Origin: CAVQAH01 sp963784195
Lineage (GTDB): Bacteria > Acidobacteriota > Vicinamibacteria > Vicinamibacterales > 2-12-FULL-66-21
Assembly: GCA_963784195.1 (NCBI GenBank)
Contig: CAWARA010000025.1
Location: forward strand, 302,824-366,823
DNA length: 64,000 nt
Direction of reading: 5' to 3'
Shown here: in pieces, positions 17,265-24,538 of the stretch
Layout of the letters: each line of letters starts with the position of its first letter
Numbering within the stretch: position 1 is the first letter of the stretch
Notes under the pieces: model-generated
What the model saw: only the letters and a program-made list of their open reading frames with translations
Told to the model about the DNA's origin: nothing
Database searches by the model: none
Position numbers and translations under genes: made by a program

Positions 17265-19415
17265 ATGAACCACCTCAGCGGACATCTTCGCCGGTCGCTC
17301 TCGATCCTCCCCTTCTTCGTCATCGTGTTCGGTCTCGCCGTGAGCGTTTCCGCACAACGCCGACCGATCACCGAAACTGACATCTTCAAGTTCGTCTGGG
17401 TCGCGGACCCGCAGATTTCTCCCGACGGGTCGCAGGTCGCCTTCGTCCGCGCGAGCGTCGACGAGAAGAAAGATCAGTACGACACGTCCATCTGGATCGC
17501 CAAAGCGGACGGCAGCGAGGCGCCGCGGCAGCTCACCGCGGGCCTTCGCGACGCGTCACCGCGGTGGTCACCCGATGGCCGCCGTCTCGCCTTTACCCGC
17601 GTGGTCGACAAGGATGGCCGTCCGCAGCCGCCGCAGATCTATGCCCTCGCGATGGCTGGCGGCGAACCACGGGTGCTGACCGACATCCCTCGCGGCGCTG
17701 GCAATCCTGAGTGGTCGCCGGACGGCCAGACGATTGCCTTTGCATCGGGAGCGAAACCGGACGATCTCAAGAAGGATCCGAAGGCCGAAAAGCCGCGCGA
17801 GAGCGACGTCCGCGTCGTGACGAGCGCGGTGTATCGAGCGAATGGTGTTGCGGGGTTTGGCTATGTGGATCCGGAGAGGCCGGCCCAGATCTGGACTGTG
17901 GCGGTCGCGCCTGACGCGAGCGACATGGCGACGCCGCGCAGCATCACCACCGGCGAGTTCGCGGCGGGCAATATCAAATGGTCGGCCGATGGTTCGCAGA
18001 TTCTGTTCGTCTCCAACAGGCAGCGCGATCCGTACTACCAGCCGCAGGACAGCGATCTCTACGCGGTCTCCAAGGAAGGCGGCGAACCGGCGCGCATCGC
18101 CAGCATCGACGGCGGCATCGGCGCGTACTCGATCGCGCCAGACGGCAAGCGCATCGCGTTCGTCGGCACCGCGCACGGCAGCCCTGTCCGTTCGTACAGC
18201 CAGCCGGATCTCTGGATCCTCGACGCCCCAGGCGGCACGCCGCGCAACCTGACAGCCTCGTTCGATTTCGACATGGACGGTGGCATTGGCGGCGATCAGC
18301 GTGCGCCGCGCGGACAACATCCCGCCGGGCCCGTCTGGACGCGCGATGGCCGCAGCCTCCTGATCAAGGTTGGCGAGCATGGCAACGCGAACCTCGTTCG
18401 CGTCGACGTCGCAACTGGCAAGCTCGAGCCAGTCACCAAAGGCAATCACGAGGTGATGTCCTATACGGCCGACGCCGGCGCGCGGCGCTTTGCGTTCGTG
18501 CGCTCCACGCCGACGGTGGTCGGCGACCTCCACGTGCTCGACGTCGCCACGGCAGATGCACCGAAGAAGCTGACGTCGTTCAACGACGAGCTGTTCAACC
18601 AGCTCACGATGAACGAGCCTGAGGAGATCTGGTACCCGAGCTTCGACGGCAAGAAGATTCAGGGATGGATCCTCAAGCCGCCCTCCTTCGAACCGTCGCG
18701 GAAGTACCCGATGATCCTGCAGATTCACGGCGGCCCGCACTCCGCATACGGCAACACGTTCACTCACGAGTTTCAGTGGATGGCTGCCAAGGGCTACGTC
18801 GTGCTCTACACCAACCCGCGCGGGAGTTCGAACTACGGTCAGGACTTCGGCAACATCATCCAGTTCAACTATCCGGGCGACGACTACAAGGACCTGATGG
18901 CGGGCGTGGACGACACGCTGAAGAAAGGTTACGTGGACGAGACCCGCATGGGCGTGACCGGCGGCAGCGGCGGCGGATTGTTGACCAACTGGGTCGTCAC
19001 GCAGACGACGCGGTTCAAAGCGGCCGTGAGTCAGCGCGACATCTCGGACTGGTCCAACTTCTGGTACACGGCCGACTTCACGCTGTTCCAGCCGACGTGG
19101 TTCCGCAAGCCGCCGTTCCAGGATCCTGCCGACTTCGCGCGCCGTTCACCGATCACGCATGTCGAAAAGATCCAGACACCGCTGCTCTTCATCCTCGGCG
19201 ACGAAGACTGGCGCACGCCCCCGTCGGCCGGAGGCGAGCAGCTGTTCAGGGCGCTGAAATACCTGAAGCGCGAGACCGTGATGGTGCGGTTCCCGAACGA
19301 GAGCCACGAGCTGTCACGCTCGGGGAAACCCTGGCACCGCGTCGAACGCCTCCAGCACATCGTCGGCTGGTTCGACAAGTGGCTGTTAGGGAAACCGGCG
19401 GGAACGCAGCAGTAG
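17265..19415 (+). CDS. S9-family serine peptidase (prolyl oligopeptidase / dipeptidyl-peptidase type)
   Basis: 716 residues from ATG 17265: signal peptide SILPFFVIVFGLAVSVSAQ, then a beta-propeller with TolB/WD40-like blades (QISPDGSQVAFVR, RWSPDGRRLAFTR, EWSPDGQTIAFAS) and a C-terminal alpha/beta hydrolase. Catalytic serine is in GGSGGGLLTNWV (about 567), Asp in LGDEDWRTP (about 645) and His in NESHELS (about 685). The oxyanion segment is QIHGGPHSAYG. It should cleave short peptides in the periplasm. It converges with the PQQ-propeller gene across a hairpin. Confidence 0.95.
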   Translation: MNHLSGHLRRSLSILPFFVIVFGLAVSVSAQRRPITETDIFKFVWVADPQISPDGSQVAFVRASVDEKKDQYDTSIWIAKADGSEAPRQLTAGLRDASPRWSPDGRRLAFTRVVDKDGRPQPPQIYALAMAGGEPRVLTDIPRGAGNPEWSPDGQTIAFASGAKPDDLKKDPKAEKPRESDVRVVTSAVYRANGVAGFGYVDPERPAQIWTVAVAPDASDMATPRSITTGEFAAGNIKWSADGSQILFVSNRQRDPYYQPQDSDLYAVSKEGGEPARIASIDGGIGAYSIAPDGKRIAFVGTAHGSPVRSYSQPDLWILDAPGGTPRNLTASFDFDMDGGIGGDQRAPRGQHPAGPVWTRDGRSLLIKVGEHGNANLVRVDVATGKLEPVTKGNHEVMSYTADAGARRFAFVRSTPTVVGDLHVLDVATADAPKKLTSFNDELFNQLTMNEPEEIWYPSFDGKKIQGWILKPPSFEPSRKYPMILQIHGGPHSAYGNTFTHEFQWMAAKGYVVLYTNPRGSSNYGQDFGNIIQFNYPGDDYKDLMAGVDDTLKKGYVDETRMGVTGGSGGGLLTNWVVTQTTRFKAAVSQRDISDWSNFWYTADFTLFQPTWFRKPPFQDPADFARRSPITHVEKIQTPLLFILGDEDWRTPPSAGGEQLFRALKYLKRETVMVRFPNESHELSRSGKPWHRVERLQHIVGWFDKWLLGKPAGTQQ

Positions 19416-19420
19416 ACCCA

Positions 19421-19506
19421 GGGTCAGATCTTGTTTTTTGCACGTTTGTCCTCTTTCGAGGAATTACCCAGAAGAGGACATTCTTGCAAAAAACAAGATC
19501 TGACCC
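19421..19506. repeat. 86-nt perfect inverted repeat, likely bidirectional terminator
   Basis: The 22-nt arms 19421-19442 (GGGTCAGATCTTGTTTTTTG plus CA) and 19485-19506 are perfect reverse complements, and a second inner stem GTCCTCTT/AAGAGGAC (19448-19455, 19472-19479) folds the spacer. T6 and A6 runs near the arm tips suit termination for both convergent genes. A related GGGGTCTGAC word lies at about 8281. Confidence 0.85.
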
Positions 19507-19510
19507 TCAC

Positions 19511-20851
19511 CTACTTCTCCGCAATACAGTACAGAAACCGCTTGCCCCGCAGATAGATCGCGTTGTCCACCAGTGCCGGCGACGCGTTGAACCCGTCATC
19601 GAGCTTGTTGGCGGCGAGCACCTCGAACGCGGGGCCGGCCTTCAGCACGGCGGTTGTCCCTTCCTGACCTGGAACATAGACGCGTCCGGCGGCGCCGACT
19701 GGTGACGCAAACACGTTGGGCGTGGCGTCGAGTCGCTGCAGCTGGTAGTGCGGCTGCCCCGTCTTCGCATCGAAGGTCGAGAGCACGCCGGTATTCCCCT
19801 TGAGCAGATAGAGAATGCCGTCGTACAGCAGTGGCGAGGGCACGTATGGCGTGTCACGCTCGAGCGTCCACGCGATGGCCGGCGACTTCGTGATGTCGTC
19901 CTTCGCGTCGGCGAGTTTGACTGCCTGCAGATCGTTGCCGCGGAAACCGCTCGTCAGGATCACGAGGCCGTCGATCGCCACGGGTGAGGGTATCGGGTTG
20001 GCTGTCAGGCCTTCGCCGAACCATACGAGCTTCCCCGTCTCGAGATCGTAGCTGCGCACCTGGTTGGTGCCGGCTGTGACGACCTGCGCACGGCCGCCGT
20101 GTTCGACGACGAGCGGCGTCGCCCACGAATCGATCTCCTTACGCTCGGCACGCCAGCGCTCGTTGCCGGTCTTCTTGTCGAGCGCCACGATGAACGATTC
20201 GCCCTGGTGATCCCAGACGACGACGACCGAATTGCCGTGCAGGGCGGGCGTGCTGCCCTCCCCGAACTGGTTGCGCATCGACTTGTCGCCGAGATCTTTC
20301 TGCCAGAGCAGCTTGCCGTTCATGTCGTACGCGTAAATGCCGCGCGACTCGAACGACGCGACGACGATCTCGCCGTCGGTGACGGCTGACGCGGAGGCGA
20401 ACGTGCCGAACTGTTGATGGGTGCTTTCGTGCGGCGCTTCCTCGCGAGCGACACGCTCCCAGAGCACCTTCCCGTCCCGGCGGTCGAGCGCCATGATCGT
20501 GTAACGATGCGTCGGGGGCGGGGCCGCGGGCTCGCGGCGCTGCTGAGAAACAAGCCTGAGACCTGCCGCAGGCGCTGTCGCAGGCGCCGGAACGGCAGTC
20601 AGAATGAAGAGCTTGTCGCCCCAGATCACCGGCGTTCCGGATCCGCTGCCTGGAATCTCCTTCTTCCAGCGAATGTTCCTGGTCTCGCTCCACTCGAGCG
20701 GCGGCGTCGCATTCTTCGAGACGCCTGTTGCGGACGGCCCGCGCCACTGCGGCCAGTATTTTTCAGCTTCGGGATTGTACACGTTCAGAGCACCGGCCAG
20801 CGTCATCGCGGACCCGGCGGCGCCAAGGGCGAGTAGACGTCGATTAGACAC
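19511..20851 (-). CDS. PQQ-like beta-propeller repeat protein
   Basis: 446 residues. The N-terminus (RRLLALGAAGSAMTLAGAL) is a hydrophobic export signal, then WPQWRGPSATGVSKNATPP, the hallmark opening of exported PQQ-repeat proteins. Blades with the DxxxGxxLW consensus follow: ALDRRDGKVLWER, AYDMNGKLLWQKD, ALDKKTGNERWRA, SYDLETGKLVWFG, TFDAKTGQPHYQ. No PQQ-dehydrogenase catalytic Asp/Cys-Cys features are visible, so it is likely a structural or binding propeller like BamB rather than an enzyme. Confidence 0.9.
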   Translation of the reverse strand: MSNRRLLALGAAGSAMTLAGALNVYNPEAEKYWPQWRGPSATGVSKNATPPLEWSETRNIRWKKEIPGSGSGTPVIWGDKLFILTAVPAPATAPAAGLRLVSQQRREPAAPPPTHRYTIMALDRRDGKVLWERVAREEAPHESTHQQFGTFASASAVTDGEIVVASFESRGIYAYDMNGKLLWQKDLGDKSMRNQFGEGSTPALHGNSVVVVWDHQGESFIVALDKKTGNERWRAERKEIDSWATPLVVEHGGRAQVVTAGTNQVRSYDLETGKLVWFGEGLTANPIPSPVAIDGLVILTSGFRGNDLQAVKLADAKDDITKSPAIAWTLERDTPYVPSPLLYDGILYLLKGNTGVLSTFDAKTGQPHYQLQRLDATPNVFASPVGAAGRVYVPGQEGTTAVLKAGPAFEVLAANKLDDGFNASPALVDNAIYLRGKRFLYCIAEK

Positions 20852-21016
20852 GGCGGCTCATCCTCCTAACGTGGGGCTCCGCCCCACACCCCGGCTCGGT
20901 CGCTTGCGGGGGCCCTACGCCCCGCGCCGCTCCCTCGCAGGCGCGCCGTGCGCGCCTAAGTGGTGAATTACGCCTCGCGGCGATGGGGTGTTTCCCAGCG
21001 GGTCTCGATTTCCTGC
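20852..21016. other. GC-rich intergenic region with a hairpin
   Basis: Between the PQQ-propeller start and the winged-helix stop. GTGGGGC-TCC-GCCCCAC (20871-20887) is a perfect 7-bp hairpin followed by GC-rich low-complexity sequence. Possible terminator or mobile-repeat remnant; no gene seen. Confidence 0.5.
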
Positions 21017-21535
21017 CTATTTCGTCAGAACGACGAAGGCAATCAGGGCCACGATGAGGACGACAAGTCCGGCAATGATGGCAACGCGCAACTGCTGCCG
21101 GCGGCGCTCTTCGGCAAGGCTCAACTCGGCGATGTTCGTCCAGAGCGCTTTCTGAAGCCGCACGGTCGTGCCGTCCGAGCCTGACTTCTTTTGCGGTTCG
21201 CCGGTCTCGACCGGCGCAATGAAACGATAGCCGCGCTTGGGAACCGTCTGCACGTAGAGCGGCCGGTCGGCTGAGTCCTTCAGCACTTCGCGGATTTGGC
21301 TGACACAGAAGTTGACCGACTGCTCGAAGTCGACGAACGTCCCGTCCTTCCAAAGCTCCTGGCGAATTTCGTCCCGCGCGACCAGCTCGCCGGCGCGACG
21401 GACAAGCAGGGTCAACAGCCTATAGGGTTGAGGCTGGATTCGCAGACGGTCGCCGTTGCGGCGCAACTCCCCTGCGCTCGTATCGAGCTCGAACTCGCCG
21501 AAACGAAACCGATTCGCGGGCGCCGAGTTCTCCAT
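21017..21535 (-). CDS. Winged-helix DNA-binding protein with C-terminal membrane anchor
   Basis: 172 residues from ATG 21535 (MENSAPANRFRFGEFELD); an upstream GTG at 21565 is less likely. An OmpR/PhoB-type winged helix spans 10-110 (GELVARDEIRQELWKDG, FVDFEQSVNFCVSQIREVL, VQTVPKRGYRFIAPV). Then comes a linker and a single membrane helix LRVAIIAGLVVLIVALIAF at the end. Acidobacterial CadC/ToxR-like proteins usually carry periplasmic TPR or propeller domains after the helix; this one stops there, so the sensor is missing or supplied in trans. Confidence 0.87.
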   Translation of the reverse strand: MENSAPANRFRFGEFELDTSAGELRRNGDRLRIQPQPYRLLTLLVRRAGELVARDEIRQELWKDGTFVDFEQSVNFCVSQIREVLKDSADRPLYVQTVPKRGYRFIAPVETGEPQKKSGSDGTTVRLQKALWTNIAELSLAEERRRQQLRVAIIAGLVVLIVALIAFVVLTK

Positions 21536-21747
21536 ACGATCGATTGGTGGCGCCAGACTGACCACTGCGATGCTCCCTTGGCGGCCTAGCGTATCACGAC
21601 AGCCGGCCTCTGCGCGCGCTTAGACGCCACGCCAAAGCACTGATTCATCATCACTTGCGGACTCAGGGCCTGCTCCGGCTCTGCGAAGCCTCCGCTCAGA
21701 GCGGACGCCTGTCTGAACGAGTATCTTGCGCTGACACGAGGGTAACC

Positions 21748-22296
21748 ATGAACGACTTCGCCGACCTGATCCAGTCGCCAACGCCGCCGCACACGTCCAT
21801 GCGGTATGCCGTCAACCGGTTCGAGGACGATATCCACCTTGCGGTAAGGTCAGCTGCCCCAGTGCTGCTGACCGGCAGCGCGCCCGCTACGCAGGCACTG
21901 GCCTATCGCATCCACTCCTCGAGCGGTTGGCGCCACGGGCCATTCCTGACCATCAACTGTGCCTCCAGCGATCCGGGGCTGGAGCAGTCCCTGTTCGAGG
22001 CGCTGTTCCCGAGTGATCTGCGGTCTTCTCAGGCGACGCCGATCCTGCAACTCGCCCAGCCGGGTAGCGTGTTCCTGCGCGAGGTTGGCCACCTCAGCCG
22101 TCCTGTGCAGCTCCGGCTCGCTGAATGTCTCGGCGAGGTGGCGGGCACCACCCGCACACCCGGACGCGTCGCGCGCCGCGTAATCGCGTCTACGACCGAA
22201 CCGCTTCTCCCGCGCGTAGACATGGGGTCGTTCGACGACCGCCTTTACTACCGCCTCAATGTCATCCATCTGATGGCCGTGATCCAGCCGCGGTGA
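21748..22296 (+). CDS. Degenerate sigma-54-activator-type AAA+ domain protein
   Basis: 182 residues from ATG 21748. The order of segments matches the sigma-54 AAA+ domain: VLLTGSAPATQ (39-49) where Walker A should be, FLTINCASSDPGLEQSLFE (67-85), GSVFLREVGHLSRPVQLRL (106-124) in place of Walker B, RRVIASTTEPLLP and DRLYYRLNVIHL near the end. The Walker A Gly-Lys-Thr/Ser and the Walker B Asp are gone, the GAFTGA loop is absent, and the lid and DNA-binding domains are missing. ATP hydrolysis is not expected. Confidence 0.75.
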   Translation: MNDFADLIQSPTPPHTSMRYAVNRFEDDIHLAVRSAAPVLLTGSAPATQALAYRIHSSSGWRHGPFLTINCASSDPGLEQSLFEALFPSDLRSSQATPILQLAQPGSVFLREVGHLSRPVQLRLAECLGEVAGTTRTPGRVARRVIASTTEPLLPRVDMGSFDDRLYYRLNVIHLMAVIQPR

Positions 22297-22339
22297 CGTA
22301 GGGCGAGCCAGCCTGGCTCCCCTTTTCGCCTTACAGGGC

Positions 22340-23017
22340 ATGAGGTGCCCGCAGCTCGTCATTGCAGGTGGAGTCGTGATCCTCTGTTCGAGCGCGGCAT
22401 GGGCGCAGGGAAACCCGGCGCCCATCGTCCGCGCCGACGCCGCAGGCTCGCTGGGCTGGTTCAACGCGAAGGAATCAATCGGCCCTGACGACGATGACTG
22501 GTATAACCGCAGCACGCTGGGCAGCGCATTCGGCGGCTGGTACTGGACCGATCATCTGAAAACCGAAATTGAGGCGGGCGGAAGCACGCGCGCCAGTCTC
22601 TACGGCTATACGACACGGTTCGAAAACAACCAGCCGGTGTTCACCTCGACTCGAGCCGAGTACAGCACCCGGCGTGTTGCTGTCTCGCAGCAGTATCAGT
22701 TCTTTCGCAACACCTGGTTCCATCCCTTCATCGGCGGTGGTGTCGACCTGATCTGGACCACCAGCGAAAGCGAACAGCTGACCTCCTACCCGTACGTGTC
22801 GGGACCGGGCTCCCCGCGCCAACCGGACCAACGGTACGTGCACCCGGAGTCGACCGATTTCGACGTGCACCCATTCGCGCTGGTCGGTTACAAAGCCTAC
22901 TTCAACCAGTGGGTGTTCTTCCGCAACGACCTGCGCCTCACGCTCGACGGAGGCGTCAACGAAGTAGCGATACGCTTCGGCATCGGTGTCGATGTCGTAG
23001 CCGGGAGACGTCAATGA
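22340..23017 (+). CDS. Outer-membrane beta-barrel protein
   Basis: 225 residues with signal peptide MRCPQLVIAGGVVILCSSAA cut near AWA-QG, then alternating aromatic strands typical of a small barrel (GGWYWTDHLKTEIEAGG, RVAVSQQYQFFRNTWFHPFI, GYKAYFNQWVFFRNDLRL). The final strand (VNEVAIRFGIGVDVVAG) lacks a terminal Phe because a few residues follow. Likely a small porin-like or assembly-type barrel. The stop overlaps the next gene (ATGA), so the two are translationally coupled. Confidence 0.8.
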   Translation: MRCPQLVIAGGVVILCSSAAWAQGNPAPIVRADAAGSLGWFNAKESIGPDDDDWYNRSTLGSAFGGWYWTDHLKTEIEAGGSTRASLYGYTTRFENNQPVFTSTRAEYSTRRVAVSQQYQFFRNTWFHPFIGGGVDLIWTTSESEQLTSYPYVSGPGSPRQPDQRYVHPESTDFDVHPFALVGYKAYFNQWVFFRNDLRLTLDGGVNEVAIRFGIGVDVVAGRRQ

Positions 23018-23439
23018 CAAATGTCCTGCTTCGGAAGCCGCTGGCTATCCTCCTCAGTGCTCTGCTCTGCGCGCCTGCATGCGCCTCCGCCGGCGGGCCC
23101 CGGTATCAGGTGGCACAGCCTGCGCAGAGCGCAGCGCCCGACACGGCCCTGATCGCCAGTTACGTGAAGGCCTTGCCGATCGGATCGCGCGTGCGTGTGA
23201 CGCTCACATCGGGCGATCGCCTGCGCGGCACGCTGATGAAGGTCACCGACGATGAAGTCGTGCTGCAGGAGCATGCCCGCGTGCCGGAACCCCCTCGTCC
23301 ACTGGCCATGCAGACGATTCGATCGGTTGAACCCGACAGACCGGGCAGCGCCGGGCGGGCGATTGCGATTGGCGCGGCTGTGGGCGCCGGTGCCTTCCTG
23401 GGACTCCTGGTGCTGATCGCCGCGTTCGCCTACGATTGA
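23014..23439 (+). CDS. Exported small-beta-domain protein with C-terminal membrane segment
   Basis: 141 residues from ATG 23014. The N-terminus (LLRKPLAILLSALLCAPACA) is a signal or lipoprotein-like segment. The centre, IGSRVRVTLTSGDRLRGTLMKV followed by VTDDEVVLQ, has the pattern of an Sm/SH3-like beta-barrel. The C-terminus AIAIGAAVGAGAFLGLLVLI is a glycine-rich hydrophobic segment. Same general layout as the protein at 59277 (short barrel motif plus glycine-rich hydrophobic tail). Function unknown; coupling to a barrel protein suggests an envelope role. Confidence 0.75.
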   Translation: MTNVLLRKPLAILLSALLCAPACASAGGPRYQVAQPAQSAAPDTALIASYVKALPIGSRVRVTLTSGDRLRGTLMKVTDDEVVLQEHARVPEPPRPLAMQTIRSVEPDRPGSAGRAIAIGAAVGAGAFLGLLVLIAAFAYD

Positions 23440-23572
23440 CGTGACCCCTCCGCCGACGCGACCGGGCGCATCAGCCACGTTCGCGCCATGAAACCAGTCG
23501 CCCAGGAGCGACGGATACCAATGCGACATCGGTAGCAAGGTACGACGGCCGTAGTGCTAACGTATCGGCACC

Positions 23573-24238
23573 GTGGCCATCACGAGTGTCGACGTTCGCG
23601 CGCACGTGTATGAGTGGGTGACATCAACAGGCAGGGTCCCGTTGGTTGCCGATTTGTCGCGGGAGCTCGGCGTGTCGGCCGATGTTGTCCGGACGCTGCT
23701 CCGGCAACTGGCGCAGGATCACATGCTCGTGCTGCAGCCTGGCACGGACGAGATTCTCATGGCGATGCCGTTCTCGGCCGTGCCGACGACGTTCGAGGTC
23801 GAAACCGAGCGCTACCGGACGTTCGGCAACTGTGTGTGGGACGCGTTCGGGATCGGGTCGATGATCGGACAGGCGGTCCGCATCCGTACGTCCTGCCCAT
23901 GTTGCAGTGTCTCACTCGTCATCGACACCGACCGCCTGCCCGATGACGGATCGATCGCACATTTCGCGTTACCGGCCGCTCGATGGTGGGACGACGTCGC
24001 GTTCACGTGACGGACGATGCTGCTCTTCCGGGAAGAGGAGCACATCGACGTCTGGCGTGGGCAATGGAAGCAGCCCCGAGGTGCGACGCTGACGCTGCCC
24101 CAGGTCAAGGGACTCGCTGACGTCTGGTATTCCCCTGATCGACGTTCGCCTGACTGGCGACGCTGGACGCCAGCCGAGGGTCAGGCGTTCCTCGAACGCC
24201 TGGGGCTCACGGGGGCTTTCTGGAACCTGGAGGGATGA
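23573..24238 (+). CDS. MerB/alkylmercury-lyase-like protein, candidate selenoprotein (in-frame UGA at codon 146)
   Basis: A GTG start at 23573 opens 145 codons, then UGA (24008-24010), then the same frame continues 75 codons to a stop at 24238, giving 221 residues, the length of MerB (~212). Order: N-terminal winged helix (LVADLSRELGVSADVVRTLL), a PFSAVPTTF strand, catalytic-type GNCVWDAFG with Cys87 and Asp90, a CPCC motif (108-111), then WWDDVAFT-U-RTMLLFREEEHIDVW. MerB uses Cys96, Asp99 and Cys159; Cys87/Asp90 match the first two, and the UGA falls where Cys159 should be. Either Sec is inserted there or a Cys codon mutated to stop. Confidence 0.7.
24015..24047 (+). promoter_or_regulatory. 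Candidate bacterial SECIS hairpin
   Basis: Starts 4 nt after the UGA. CGATG (24015-24019) pairs with CATCG (24043-24047) and TGCTC (24021-24025) with GAGCA (24038-24042), with a one-base bulge on one side and three on the other; TTC/GAA closes loop CGG (24029-24031). An alternative inner fold is CTCTTC/GAAGAG. The apical loop is 19-21 nt beyond the UGA, within the spacing known for bacterial SECIS elements. Confidence 0.45.
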
Positions 24239-24327
24239 GGGCGTCAACTTCCAATCCCTAACTTGTTCAGCGGCCCTTGCGCTCAATCACGATCTTCTAC
24301 TGCCATGGACAACGAAGGGACAGGTTG

Positions 24328-24443
24328 ACGAAGTCCTCGGCAACGATCGCGACGACCGACGACGACCACGACGACCTGAACGCACGAGAATAGTCGAAGT
24401 CGCGAACGTCGCGGCCGTCGTGATCGTTGACCGGTGCCGTCAG
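24328..24443. repeat. Inverted-repeat element, family C copy 1
   Basis: Main non-coding content of the gap 24239-24538. Arms AACGATCGCGACGACC (from 24342) and GGCCGTCGTGATCGTT (to 24428) are imperfect reverse complements around a ~35-nt loop, flanked by GACGAAGTCC and GCCGTCAGCA. The same flanks and arms recur inverted at 63542-63648. Confidence 0.75.
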
Positions 24444-24538
24444 CAGCGGCATCGGGGCGGTCTCCCATTCGTGAGTTTCTCCCGCTGAGCGGCGATCGTG
24501 AGGACTCCTTTTCAACCGACAAGCAGCCGCTCTTACGA

